A stretch of 31,902 nucleotides of DNA from Ruminococcus sp. (GCA_004556705.1 SFGA01000022.1:1-31902), one strand, 5' to 3'. Numbered from the stretch's first letter, positions 8,420 through 16,542 are shown. The notes: a model not told the origin generated them from the sequence alone. Translations and numbers: made by a program.

Positions 8420-9946
8420 ATGGAGAAAATTCTTGTTTTGGACTTCGGCGGTCAGTATAATCAGCTAATTGCACGCAGAGTCCGTGATAACAATGTTTAC
8501 GCTGAAATACTCCCCTATACGACCCCGATTGAGGTCATCAAGGCTAACAATTACAAGGGTATTATTTTCACAGGCGGCCCGAACAGCGTTTACGATATGA
8601 AATCTCCGCACTACACAAAGGAAATATTGGAGCTTGGCATTCCCGTTCTCGGTATTTGCTACGGCTGTCAGCTTATTGCGTGGATGTGCGACGGCGTTGT
8701 TAAAACTGCGCCCGTTTCGGAATACGGTAAAATCGAGGTTACGGTTAAGGACAGTCTGCTTTTCAAGGGCATTCCCGAAAAAAGCGTCGTTTGGATGAGC
8801 CACACCGACTATATAGCGCAGCCCCCCGAGCATTTCGAGGTTGTAGGCTGTTCAAAGGATTGTCCCTGTGCGGCAATGCAATATCCCGAAAAAGAAATTT
8901 ACGCCGTACAGTTTCATCCCGAGGTTACTCACAGTGAGTACGGACTTAAAATGCTCCACAATTTCCTCTATCTCGTCTGCAAATGCTCAGGCGATTGGGT
9001 AATGGACAATTTCATAGAAAAAACAGTCAGCGAATTGCGTGAAAAAATCGGCGACAAGCGAGTTATACTCGGTCTCTCGGGCGGAGTTGACTCCTCGGTT
9101 GCGGCAGGACTTTTGAGCCGTGCCGTCGGCGATCAGCTCACATGCGTATTTGTCGATCAAGGTCTTATGCGTAAGGATGAGGGCGATTTCGTCGAAAAAA
9201 CCTTTACATCGCTTTTCGATATGAAATTTATCCGAGTAAATTGCCAAGAGCATTTTTTGAAGGCTCTCAAGGGTGTTACGGACCCCGAGGAGAAGCGTAA
9301 AATCATCGGCACGGAGTTCTACAAGGTATTTTGGGAGGAAATCCGTAAGCAAGATGAAAAAGGCTATTTCGCACAGGGTACTATCTATCCCGACTGTATC
9401 GAATCAGGCAAGGGTAATGCCGATAAGATAAAGACGCATCACAACAAGGTTAAAATGCCCGACGACATTGAGTTTTTGGACATTATCGAACCGCTTTCAA
9501 GTCTTTTCAAGGATGAGGTAAGGCGTGTCGGCGAGAAGCTTGGTATTCCGCATGAGCTCGTTTGGCGTCAGCCCTTCCCCGGTCCCGGTCTCGGTGTCAG
9601 AATAATCGGCGAAATCACAGCCGAAAAGATTGAAATTTTACAGCAGGCGGATGCGATTTTCCGTGAGGAAATGGCTAATTCCGAATATGAGAGCAATCTC
9701 GCACAGTTCTTTGCCGTGCTCCCCGGCGTTAAGTCCGTCGGAGTTATGGGCGACCACAGAACTTATGAGCAGCTGGTAATTTTAAGAGCTGTTACGACAG
9801 ACGACTTTATGACAGCCGATTGGGCGAGAATTCCCTATGAATTGCTTGCAAGGGTGTCTAACAGGATTACCAACGAAGTAAAGGGAATCAACAGGGTGGT
9901 TTATGATATAACCTCAAAGCCCCCTGCTACGGTTGAATACGAATAA
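8420..9946 (+). CDS. guaA: GMP synthase (glutamine-hydrolysing), full length
   Basis: Converts XMP to GMP using ATP and glutamine. The 508-residue protein contains all three expected domains. The N-terminal class I glutaminase (about 1-190) has the nucleophile Cys80 in GICYGCQL and the His166/Glu168 pair in QFHPEV. The ATP-pyrophosphatase domain has the SGGVDSS loop at 220-226. The C-terminal dimerisation domain includes RQPFPGPGLGVR and ends TSKPPATVEYE. The start is 16 bases after purA. It is complete and looks functional, so the second GuaA-like gene downstream is not a simple replacement for a damaged copy. Confidence 0.96.
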   Translation: MEKILVLDFGGQYNQLIARRVRDNNVYAEILPYTTPIEVIKANNYKGIIFTGGPNSVYDMKSPHYTKEILELGIPVLGICYGCQLIAWMCDGVVKTAPVSEYGKIEVTVKDSLLFKGIPEKSVVWMSHTDYIAQPPEHFEVVGCSKDCPCAAMQYPEKEIYAVQFHPEVTHSEYGLKMLHNFLYLVCKCSGDWVMDNFIEKTVSELREKIGDKRVILGLSGGVDSSVAAGLLSRAVGDQLTCVFVDQGLMRKDEGDFVEKTFTSLFDMKFIRVNCQEHFLKALKGVTDPEEKRKIIGTEFYKVFWEEIRKQDEKGYFAQGTIYPDCIESGKGNADKIKTHHNKVKMPDDIEFLDIIEPLSSLFKDEVRRVGEKLGIPHELVWRQPFPGPGLGVRIIGEITAEKIEILQQADAIFREEMANSEYESNLAQFFAVLPGVKSVGVMGDHRTYEQLVILRAVTTDDFMTADWARIPYELLARVSNRITNEVKGINRVVYDITSKPPATVEYE

Positions 9947-9964
9947 TATAAAACGGAGGCTTTT

Positions 9965-10945
9965 ATGAACACTAATATACGCCCTGAGTCAATGACTCGA
10001 ATTACGACAAAAGAATTAGCAGATAAATTTATCGCCGAGCAAATCGAAGAGGTTCGTGCTCAGGTTGGCGACAAAAAGGTGCTTTTGGCTCTTTCAGGCG
10101 GTGTTGACTCATCGGTTGTAGCCGCACTTCTTATAAAGGCTATCGGCAAGCAGCTTGTTTGCGTACATGTAAACCACGGACTTCTCCGTAAGGGCGAGCC
10201 CGAAGAGGTTGTCAGAGTATTTAAGGATGAGATGGATGCAAACCTCGTTTATGTTGATGCTATCGACCGCTTCCTTGATAAGCTTGCAGGCGTTGAGGAC
10301 CCCGAAGCAAAGAGAAAAATTATCGGCAGCGAGTTTATAAACGTTTTCGTTGAAGAGGCAAGAAAGCTCGACGGCGTTGACTTCCTTGCACAGGGTACGA
10401 TTTATCCCGACATTCTCGAGAGCGACGGCGTAAAGGCTCACCACAACGTCGGCGGTCTCCCCGAGGATCTCAAATTCGAGCTTGTTGAGCCCGTTAAGCT
10501 TCTCTTTAAGGATGAAGTCAGAGTTGTTGGCAGGGCTCTCGGACTCCCCGAAACAATGGTTGAACGTCAGCCGTTCCCCGGTCCCGGTCTTGGTGTTCGC
10601 TGCACAGGCGCTATCACAAGAGACAGACTTGAGGCTGTTCGTGAGTCAGACGCTATTCTTCGTGAGGAATTTGAAAAAGCAGGCTTTCAGGGTAAGGTTT
10701 GGCAGTATTTCACAGTTGTTCCGGATTTCAAATCAACAGGCGTTAAGGACGGCAAGAGACTTTGGGATTGGCCCGTAATTCTCCGTGCTGTTAACACAGT
10801 TGACGCTATGTCGGCTACAGTTGAGGAAATCCCCTACGATATCCTTTTCAAAATCCGTGACAGAATCCTTGCGGAAGTTTCAGGCGTAAACCGTGTCCTC
10901 TATGACATCTCCCCGAAACCTATTGCTACGATTGAGTGGGAATGA
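9965..10945 (+). CDS. GMP synthase ATP-pyrophosphatase subunit-like protein (no glutaminase domain)
   Basis: A 326-residue protein with only the ATP-pyrophosphatase domain (LALSGGVDSS at 41-50) and the GMP synthase C-terminal dimerisation domain (RQPFPGPGLGVR, ending KPIATIEWE). It lacks the class I glutaminase, like the split GuaAb subunits of archaea, and could use free ammonia or borrow a glutaminase in trans. It starts 18 bases after the full-length guaA behind a GGAGG site. It is diverged from the C-terminal half of its neighbour, so it is not a recent duplicate. Its last codons (GAG TGG GAA TGA) are the integration core for mobile element E1, and the element restores the stop codon so the protein is intact. 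Function as an ammonia-dependent GMP synthase is inferred. Confidence 0.85.
   Translation: MNTNIRPESMTRITTKELADKFIAEQIEEVRAQVGDKKVLLALSGGVDSSVVAALLIKAIGKQLVCVHVNHGLLRKGEPEEVVRVFKDEMDANLVYVDAIDRFLDKLAGVEDPEAKRKIIGSEFINVFVEEARKLDGVDFLAQGTIYPDILESDGVKAHHNVGGLPEDLKFELVEPVKLLFKDEVRVVGRALGLPETMVERQPFPGPGLGVRCTGAITRDRLEAVRESDAILREEFEKAGFQGKVWQYFTVVPDFKSTGVKDGKRLWDWPVILRAVNTVDAMSATVEEIPYDILFKIRDRILAEVSGVNRVLYDISPKPIATIEWE
10934..10943 (+). repeat. attL core of E1
   Basis: GAGTGGGAAT encodes the last residues and the first stop base of the guaA-like gene and recurs at 22212-22221. The exact crossover point within it is not determinable here. Confidence 0.8.
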
Positions 10946-10958
10946 TTTCACACTCGTG

Positions 10959-10985
10959 AAAAAGCCCATAAAATAAGGCTTTTTG
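10959..10985. terminator. Terminator-like hairpin at the left end of E1
   Basis: AAAAAGCC (10959-10966) pairs with GGCTTTTT (10977-10984) just after the guaA-like stop. It lies inside the element, so E1 supplies a new transcription end for the host gene. E2 has a related AAAACC/GGTTTT dyad at the same distance from its core. Confidence 0.6.
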
Positions 10986-11002
10986 CCGTTTGAAAGCCCT
11001 CT

Positions 11003-11021
11003 GTGGCAACAAAATGGCAAC
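11003..11021 (+). repeat. Arm-type repeats, left end of E1
   Basis: Two direct copies of TGGCAAC (11004-11010 and 11015-11021) have an 11-base period, about 70 bases inside the core. The same pair occurs at the right end (22092-22110), as expected for binding sites of the integrase N-terminal domain. Confidence 0.7.
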
Positions 11022-11048
11022 ATTATTTGAATTATCATAAGAATAAGC

Positions 11049-11090
11049 AAAGAGCTATCAGATTTTTTGAAAGTCTGATAGCTCTTTTTC
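11049..11090. terminator. Strong bidirectional terminator
   Basis: A perfect 14-bp stem, AAAGAGCTATCAGA (11049-11062) with TCTGATAGCTCTTT (11074-11087), has an 11-base loop and T-rich sequence on the + strand side. It separates host purine transcription from the minus-strand xre gene. E2 has the equivalent hairpin at 22322-22363. Confidence 0.88.
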
Positions 11091-11102
11091 TTATGCTTGT
11101 AT

Positions 11103-11633
11103 TTAATCGTTTTTCAGTCGGTCTTTGAAAGCCTCAATCATTTTGTCACTGAGTCCCTGTGACGGGACTTTAATATAACCGGAATTTTCATCATATTTCG
11201 GATAGTTATAACGCCACTTGTCATAGTCCTCACGGCTGATGTCGCCGTTATGGTACTTTTCAGCCTGTTTTGCCCACGCATTTAGCATTTCGGAAAGCTC
11301 GGCAGCGTCTTTTCCCTTGCGAGGGTCAACACGCAAAGAAACGCCGTTCTCGCCTTTTTCAATTGTCAGACCGTAGCGATCCTCTAATGTAAAAAGCGTG
11401 TGCATTAAACCAAGATAGCTGTCAATGTCGGGGACGGACAGAGCCAGCGGCGAAACTCCAAGCACACCGGCAAGGTTTTCGGTTAAATCAGCTTTCGGCG
11501 TTCTTGAGCCGGATTCATACTGTGCCATACGAATATCCGCTGTCTTTTCAGGAAAGCCAACTACCGTTCCTAAATACTTTTGTGTCATTCCCCGCAGATT
11601 GCGGAAGAAACGAATTCTTTCACCGATTGCCAT
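11103..11633 (-). CDS. Xre-family regulator of E1
   Basis: A 176-residue protein with an N-terminal helix-turn-helix (about residues 1-65: MAIGERIRFFRNLRGMTQ, then AQYESGSRTPKADLTENLA) typical of the Xre/Cro family, and a helical C-terminal half (AKQAEKYHNGDISREDYDKWRYNYP) shared with the E2 homologue. ATG at 11633 is preferred over an in-frame GTG at 11642, because AAGGAG sits 10 bases before the ATG but only one base before the GTG, and in E2 the equivalent GTG is followed by a stop codon. It is divergent from xis-int and probably represses the excision operon, like a phage repressor. Target binding is inferred. Confidence 0.85.
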   Translation of the reverse strand: MAIGERIRFFRNLRGMTQKYLGTVVGFPEKTADIRMAQYESGSRTPKADLTENLAGVLGVSPLALSVPDIDSYLGLMHTLFTLEDRYGLTIEKGENGVSLRVDPRKGKDAAELSEMLNAWAKQAEKYHNGDISREDYDKWRYNYPKYDENSGYIKVPSQGLSDKMIEAFKDRLKND

Positions 11634-11668
11634 AGCAATCACGCTCCTTGTTTATGTAATATGCGATA

Positions 11669-11698
11669 AGTATATCATATATGTTTAGTGCGTGTCAA
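11669..11698 (-). promoter_or_regulatory. xre promoter of E1
   Basis: Read on the minus strand: TTGACA (11698-11693), an 18-base spacer and TATACT (11674-11669). The same layout is found at 24028-24057 in E2. Confidence 0.75.
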
Positions 11699-11740
11699 GA
11701 TAACCAAAACAAAAAAGTTAAATATTTTTTCAAAAGCCAC

Positions 11741-11769
11741 TTGACTTTACGGAATTTGTTTAGTATAAT
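11741..11769 (+). promoter_or_regulatory. xis-int promoter of E1
   Basis: TTGACT (11741-11746), a 17-base spacer and TATAAT (11764-11769). Just downstream is a perfect inverted repeat, AAGCAAAT with ATTTGCTT, around an 11-base loop. The remaining 156-base leader to xis has no evident gene. Confidence 0.8.
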
Positions 11770-11925
11770 AGTTAAGCAAATAGCGTTAGGTTATTTGCTT
11801 GGCAATAGAATAACCGTCATATGTCACGGTAATGGCATATCCGCTCGGGCAAATCGGAATGCGGCCAGAAAGTTCTCCGACAATAAATAATTGAATTATC
11901 AAAAATCAAGCAAGGGGGTGAAAAA

Positions 11926-12123
11926 ATGGAAAGTACAAGCTTTATGAGAGTTGATGAGGTGGCTCAGGAATTGGGCATATCAAAATCTTACGCTTACAAA
12001 ATTGTCCAAAAGCTAAATGCCGAACTGAAAGAAAAAGGGTTTATGACAATTTCAGGGCGAGTAAATAAGCAATATTTTATAGAACGCACCTGCTACGGTG
12101 CAACTAAGAAAGAGAGGGATTAA
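11926..12123 (+). CDS. Excisionase-like small HTH protein of E1
   Basis: A 65-residue protein with a MerR/excisionase-type helix-turn-helix (FMRVDEVAQELGISKSYAYKIVQKLNAEL, about residues 6-34). In elements of this sort the gene just before the integrase usually encodes a DNA-bending directionality factor that favours excision. An AAGGGGGTG ribosome site precedes the ATG, and the integrase gene starts three bases after its stop, so the two are translationally linked. The E2 homologue at 24315 is clearly related. Role as Xis is by position and fold, not demonstrated. Confidence 0.8.
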   Translation: MESTSFMRVDEVAQELGISKSYAYKIVQKLNAELKEKGFMTISGRVNKQYFIERTCYGATKKERD

Positions 12124-12126
12124 ACA

Positions 12127-13200
12127 ATGGCAGTATATAAAGAAGAAAAAACAAACACTTGGCGAGTGCTTTACCGTTACACTGATTGGAACGGTGAGCG
12201 AAAGCAGTCGCAGAAACGAGGGTTCAAAACAAAGCGTGAAGCACAGGCTTGGGAGCGAGAACAGCTTAACAAGCTGGGCGGTGATTTGGATATGACCTTT
12301 AAGAGCTTTGTGCAGCATTATTCTGAGGATATGCAGGCTCGTATTAAGGAGAACACTTGGGCAACCAAAGAACATATCATCCAAACAAAACTAATGCCCT
12401 ATTTCGGTAAGCTGAAGATGTGCAACATAACCGCACAACAAATTATCACTTGGCAAAATGAGCTTATCAATTATAAGGACGATAACGGCAAACCGTATTC
12501 TCCCGTATATTTGAAAACAATTCACAATCAGCTGTCTGCGATATTTAACCACGCTGTCAGGTACTACAACCTGAAAGAAAATCCTTGCCAAAAGGCGGGT
12601 AGTATGGGTAAAAAGAAAAATCGTGAAATGCTTTTCTGGACGAAAGAGGAGTATTTGAAGTTTGCCGATGCAATGATGGATAAGCCGATGTCATACTATG
12701 CGTTTGAAATGCTGTATTGGACGGGTATTCGTGAGGGCGAGCTGTTAGCTATTACTCCTGCTGATTTCGATTTTGAAAAGCGAACGGTTACAATCAATAA
12801 GTCGTTTCAGCATTTAAACGGCAGAGATATTATTACTTCCCCGAAAACAGAGAAAAGCAACCGCACGATTCAGCTGCCGAAGTTCCTTTGTGATGAAATG
12901 CAGGACTATCTGAAAATGCTCTACGACGTAGGCTTGGAGGACAGAATGTTTCCTGTTACAAAAAGCTATCTGCACAGAGAAATGAACAGAGGCGCAAAAG
13001 AAGCAGGCGTAAAGAGGATTCGTATTCACGACATTCGCCACAGCCACGTTAGTTTACTGATTGATATGGGATTTTCTGCAACGGCTATTGCCGACCGAGT
13101 AGGACACGAAAGCATTGATATAACTTACAACTATGCACACTTATTCCCGTCAAAGCAGGCTGAAATGGCAGATAAGTTAGATATGGAAAGGGGCGAGTAA
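12127..13200 (+). CDS. int: Tyrosine integrase of E1
   Basis: A site-specific recombinase that integrates and excises the element. The 357-residue protein has an N-terminal arm-DNA-binding domain (about 1-50, YRYTDWNGERKQSQKRGFKT), a SAM-like core-binding domain (about 56-155) and a C-terminal catalytic domain. Catalytic residues visible are Arg202 in TGIREGEL, a lysine near 225, His301 and Arg304 in HDIRHSH, His327 in VGHES and the nucleophile Tyr336 in YNYAHLF. All are intact, so it should be active. It belongs to the Tn916/phage-like group. The E2 integrase is a close relative (roughly two thirds identical by eye), consistent with both using the same guaA target but different arm repeats. 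Confidence 0.95.
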   Translation: MAVYKEEKTNTWRVLYRYTDWNGERKQSQKRGFKTKREAQAWEREQLNKLGGDLDMTFKSFVQHYSEDMQARIKENTWATKEHIIQTKLMPYFGKLKMCNITAQQIITWQNELINYKDDNGKPYSPVYLKTIHNQLSAIFNHAVRYYNLKENPCQKAGSMGKKKNREMLFWTKEEYLKFADAMMDKPMSYYAFEMLYWTGIREGELLAITPADFDFEKRTVTINKSFQHLNGRDIITSPKTEKSNRTIQLPKFLCDEMQDYLKMLYDVGLEDRMFPVTKSYLHREMNRGAKEAGVKRIRIHDIRHSHVSLLIDMGFSATAIADRVGHESIDITYNYAHLFPSKQAEMADKLDMERGE

Positions 13201-13201
13201 A

Positions 13202-13537
13202 ATGTCACTTAAAAATAGAGATGAGCATAACCGCTGGAGAAACAAAACCGTAGCGTTTCGTGTATCGCCGGAGGAAGATAAGCAAATTGAAACTTATGTA
13301 CGGCTTTCAGGACTAACTAAGCAGGATTATATCACAAGGCGACTTATCCACAAAGATATTGTTGTTCAGGGCAATCCGAAAGTGTTCAAGGCCTTGCGAA
13401 ATCAGCTTGCCGATGTGCTGTCGGAATTACAGCGAATAGAAGCCGGCGGGGAGGTAAATGATGAGTTGCTTGATGTAATAGAAATGATTGCCGATATTCT
13501 CGGCGGATTGAAAGGAGAGGATAACAATGGAGAATAA
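13202..13537 (+). CDS. MobC-like mobilization accessory protein of E1
   Basis: A 111-residue protein with the segment VAFRVSPEEDKQIETYVRLSGLTKQDYITRRLI (about 18-50), the ribbon-helix-helix-like pattern of MobC/relaxosome accessory proteins that help the relaxase at oriT. The acidic C-terminal half looks helical (DELLDVIEMIADILGGL). It starts one base after the integrase stop and overlaps the ATPase gene by 11 bases, so the genes are tightly co-translated. The exact family cannot be proven here; a DNA-binding accessory role is the safest statement. Confidence 0.65.
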   Translation: MSLKNRDEHNRWRNKTVAFRVSPEEDKQIETYVRLSGLTKQDYITRRLIHKDIVVQGNPKVFKALRNQLADVLSELQRIEAGGEVNDELLDVIEMIADILGGLKGEDNNGE

Positions 13538-14732
13538 AAAAGAAATGACCGCTCCGAATGTATCTGTTGGCGCAGATACGGAGCAGTCAATCCAAAAATG
13601 TACTGACAATATTATAACCGATTATGATGAAAATATCAAGGATTTGGACGAAAGTTTTCGTGAAATGCAAAGAGAAATGCTTAGGCAAATGGATCCGTCC
13701 TATCTGAAAACCGTTTCAATGTCGGCTCTGTATGATACCGATTTCGAAACACAAACCGCACTTATAGACGGTCTGCTTTATCAGGGAACTTACTTGTTCG
13801 CAGGTTCTCCGAAAGTAGGAAAGAGTTTTATGATGGCACAGCTTGCCTACCACATCAGCACGGGAACTCCGCTTTGGAATTATAGGGTCCGCAAAGCAAC
13901 CGTTCTTTATTTTGCCCTTGAAGATGATTACCCTCGCTTACAGCGCAGGCTCTATCATATGTTCGGCGCTGACGGAACGGACAACCTGTATTTTGCAACA
14001 CAATGCAAAACCGTAAACGGCGGTTTAGAAGATCAGATAAGAGGTTTTATTCAGGAACACCCTGATACCGGACTTGTCATAATCGACACCCTCAAGCGTG
14101 TTCGAGAGACAGGCGGTGCGGATTACAGCTACGGCAGTGATTACGATGTAGTCGCAAAGCTGAAAGCGCTTGCCGACAGCTACAAGGTAACAATGCTTAT
14201 CGTCCATCACACACGCAAACAGCAGGCTGACGATAAATTTGATACAATCTCCGGCACAAACGGATTGCTCGGTGCGGCAGACGGCGCCTTTGTTCTCAGC
14301 AAAGAGAAACGAACAACCAATGCCGCAACGCTTGACATCACCGGCAGAGATCAGCAGGATCAGCGAATACACCTTGTTCGAAATCCGCAAAAACTTATAT
14401 GGGAATTTGAAAAAAGCGAAACAGAAGTTTGGACAGAGCCGCCTGACCCGCTGCTTGAAAAGGTATCGACTGTTCTTCCTTCGGGAAGTAGCAGTTGGGA
14501 TGGGACGGCCTCCGAGTTGTGCGTGAGACTTGGCTTGGATATAAAGCCGAATGTCCTATCGCTGAGGCTGAGTATCAACGCAGGGCGGCTGCTTAAAGAT
14601 TATGGCATTCATTACAAAGCAAGCCGTACGCACGGCGGACGCAAAATTTCTCTTTGGAGAGAAAACGTTGCGGAGGACGTGTCAATGCGTGACGACCGTG
14701 ACGAACTTCCCGATAACGGTGATCTGGTCTGA
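13527..14732 (+). CDS. RepA-like AAA/RecA-fold ATPase of E1
   Basis: A 401-residue ATPase of the RSF1010 RepA / DnaB-like helicase type. Walker A GSPKVGKS lies at 93-100, the Walker B strand LVIIDT near 183-188, and a sensor stretch LIVHHTRKQ near 225-233. The C-terminal part (about 310-385, with KPNVLSLRLSINAGRLLKDYGIHY) resembles a small winged-helix domain. RepA-like helicases unwind plasmid origins, so on an integrative element the protein may support replication of the excised circle or conjugal DNA processing. Its 3' end carries GTGAC-type repeats that continue into the non-coding region. It overlaps the preceding gene by 11 bases. Confidence 0.8.
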   Translation: MENKKEMTAPNVSVGADTEQSIQKCTDNIITDYDENIKDLDESFREMQREMLRQMDPSYLKTVSMSALYDTDFETQTALIDGLLYQGTYLFAGSPKVGKSFMMAQLAYHISTGTPLWNYRVRKATVLYFALEDDYPRLQRRLYHMFGADGTDNLYFATQCKTVNGGLEDQIRGFIQEHPDTGLVIIDTLKRVRETGGADYSYGSDYDVVAKLKALADSYKVTMLIVHHTRKQQADDKFDTISGTNGLLGAADGAFVLSKEKRTTNAATLDITGRDQQDQRIHLVRNPQKLIWEFEKSETEVWTEPPDPLLEKVSTVLPSGSSSWDGTASELCVRLGLDIKPNVLSLRLSINAGRLLKDYGIHYKASRTHGGRKISLWRENVAEDVSMRDDRDELPDNGDLV

Positions 14733-14762
14733 AACATTGTCACCATCGTCACGGTTTGTCAC
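14689..14762. repeat. GTGAC/GTCAC repeat cluster at the end of repA (E1)
   Basis: GTGACG at 14689 and 14698 on the + strand face GTCAC at 14739, 14748 and 14758 in the opposite orientation, with 9-10 base periods. E2 has the same arrangement at 27055-27119. Such clusters are typical of initiator or relaxosome binding sites. Confidence 0.6.
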
Positions 14763-14767
14763 AATAA

Positions 14768-14828
14768 AAGTTTAGCGGAGTGTGCAGAGAGTGCCTTTTC
14801 AAAGGCAGCTCTTTGCCCCTCGGAGAGC
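14768..14828. other. Conserved 61-bp non-coding block, candidate oriT/origin (E1)
   Basis: This block matches 27133-27193 in E2 at 60 of 61 positions and sits at the same place between repA and the relaxase gene. It contains the hairpin GCCTTT-TC-AAAGGC and an AGTGTG motif that resembles the pMV158-type MobV nick sequence (TAGTGTG/TTA). Function as oriT or replication origin is inferred. Confidence 0.6.
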
Positions 14829-14832
14829 GCAA

Positions 14833-14926
14833 AACCTGCTTGCAGGTTGCATTTTTGATAGGCTCGCCTGTCAAAAGTGCTTTTGCGTTACTCTTGACAA
14901 GAGTAACAGAACCCCGGCTACGCCGG
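14833..14926. repeat. Array of four consecutive hairpins upstream of the E1 relaxase
   Basis: In order: AACCTGC/GCAGGTT (14833-14848); TTTTGATAGGC/GCCTGTCAAAA (14853-14876, one G-T pair); GTTACTCTTG/CAAGAGTAAC, perfect 10-bp arms around one base (14887-14907); CCGGC/GCCGG (14914-14926). None has a T-run, so they are not simple terminators. Confidence 0.75.
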
Positions 14927-14949
14927 ATAAGGAAAGGATGTGATTTTTT

Positions 14950-16152
14950 ATGAAAAGAACGATAAGCGCAATGGTCGGTAAAGGCTCGGTTAATCACAAC
15001 AGCCGCAAGTTCAAAGCGGAAAATGTTGACGGCAGCCGAACGCATCTTAATATCGACTACTGCAATGAAAATATCAAAAATGTCTATCACGAATTGTTTG
15101 ACGAAGCTCTTGAAAGATATAATTTCAAGCAGACAAGAGCCGACCGTAAGATAGAAAACTATTATGAAAAAATCCGTAATTCAAAGCAAGAAAAGACGTT
15201 CCACGAACTCATTTTGCAGATAGGCGATAAGGAAAATATGAGTGCCGAGAGTGAATACGGGCAGCTTGAAAGAGAGATTTTGGACGAATACTATCGTGGG
15301 TTTCAGGAAAGAAATCCTCAGTTAAAAGTGTTCTCAGCTCATCTTCATATGGACGAAGCGACGCCTCATCTGCATATAGATTTTGTTCCGTTCACCACGG
15401 GTAGCAAGCGTGGACTTGATACAAGAGTATCACTCAAACAGGCGCTTGCTGCACAAGGATTTAAGGGCGGAACACGTGGAGATACCGAATGGAATCAATG
15501 GGTAAGCGCAGAAAAATCCGCACTCGCATTTGTTATGGAACGCTACGGAATTGAGTGGGAACACAAGGGTAATCACGAAAAACATTTGTCTGTTCTTGAC
15601 TATAAAAAACAGGAACGAGAGAAAGAACTTGATGCTCTTGAAGATAAACTTGCAGAGAAAAAAGACGAGTTTCAAACGGTGCAAAGCCGTATTCAAAATT
15701 ACGATAACGGTACACAGGTTATTGAAGAATTGGAAAAACGCATTGAAACAGACAGCGAATTTCAGTTACCCGATCCTCCTGCACTGATGTCGGCAAAGTC
15801 CTATAAACAGAAATTAGTCTACCCGCTGATAAAGAAACTAAAAGATGTAATCAAAGAGGTGTTTTACCGTTATTATCACGCTCTTGATAGCTATCACAGA
15901 CTTAATAATACCAATGCGAATCTTTATCGTGAGAACGAGCGGCTGAGCAAAATCAACGAGCGTTTGACAGATGAAAACACTACGCTTCGTGCAGAAAATA
16001 AAGATTTTAAATTGCTCCGCAAGGTGTTCGGGAGTCGGCAAATAGATGCTCTTATTGCTCAGGCAAAGGAGCAGGAACAGCAACGCAAGCACACAAAACA
16101 ACCGTCTAATCAGCGCACAAAGCGCATTAGAAATAATGATTTTGAAAGGTAG
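14950..16152 (+). CDS. MobV (Pre/Mob) relaxase of E1
   Basis: Nicks and leads DNA strand transfer in mobilization. The 400-residue protein has the MobV active-site motif SAHLHMDEATPHLHIDF (about 129-145), with the H-x-D-E and P-H-x-H pattern that binds the metal ion, plus an N-terminal segment with GSVNHNSRKFKAENVDGSRTHLN in which the conserved Asn/His residues lie. The C-terminal half is long coiled coil (about 220-385), ending in a basic tail. It sits directly downstream of the conserved non-coding block and hairpin array, the usual position of oriT relative to a relaxase. It is of a different subtype from the E2 relaxase. Confidence 0.9.
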   Translation: MKRTISAMVGKGSVNHNSRKFKAENVDGSRTHLNIDYCNENIKNVYHELFDEALERYNFKQTRADRKIENYYEKIRNSKQEKTFHELILQIGDKENMSAESEYGQLEREILDEYYRGFQERNPQLKVFSAHLHMDEATPHLHIDFVPFTTGSKRGLDTRVSLKQALAAQGFKGGTRGDTEWNQWVSAEKSALAFVMERYGIEWEHKGNHEKHLSVLDYKKQEREKELDALEDKLAEKKDEFQTVQSRIQNYDNGTQVIEELEKRIETDSEFQLPDPPALMSAKSYKQKLVYPLIKKLKDVIKEVFYRYYHALDSYHRLNNTNANLYRENERLSKINERLTDENTTLRAENKDFKLLRKVFGSRQIDALIAQAKEQEQQRKHTKQPSNQRTKRIRNNDFER

Positions 16153-16161
16153 GAAAACAAA

Positions 16162-16542
16162 ATGGTAAAGACAATTTTTGAACAAATGGGCGGTACTTAC
16201 ACACAAGTTGGAGATTATCTTCTCCCCGACTTATCACTACCAGCTGAAGAAAAACAGGCAAGCATCGGCGTATGGGGTATGCGGCACAAGCGGTTTTTGA
16301 AAGAAAGCCATCGTGTACTTTATGCCAACCTAATGACTTCAGGCAAGCTTGTCACATACCTTGATGACATTGAGCAACAGGCAACCGCTATGTTTCTCCG
16401 GCTGGTAAAAGAACTCGCCGAAAAAGAAAATGTAACCGAAGATCTTAAAGCAACCGACCAAATGCTGTGGGTACAAAAGATGAACAATATCCGTAATCGT
16501 GCAACGGAAATTGTAAATGCAGAATTGATTTACACGGTATAA
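16162..16542 (+). CDS. TnpV-family protein of E1
   Basis: A 126-residue protein matching the family named transposon-encoded protein TnpV (GGTYTQVGDYLLPDLSLP at the start, IGVWGMRHKRFLKESHRVLYANLMTSGKL in the middle, WVQKMNNIRNRATEIVNAELIY at the end). Its biochemical role is unknown. The family name reflects its repeated occurrence in mobilizable transposons of gut Clostridia. It is the last backbone gene in both E1 and E2, nine bases after the relaxase here. The same position in both elements argues that it is backbone rather than cargo. Confidence 0.85.
   Translation: MVKTIFEQMGGTYTQVGDYLLPDLSLPAEEKQASIGVWGMRHKRFLKESHRVLYANLMTSGKLVTYLDDIEQQATAMFLRLVKELAEKENVTEDLKATDQMLWVQKMNNIRNRATEIVNAELIYTV

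Noticed and set aside
14833..14926. The hairpin array as a CRISPR or terminator
   Set aside because: The stems differ in sequence and spacing, so there is no repeat-spacer pattern, and no T-runs follow them. No CRISPR array was found anywhere in the window.
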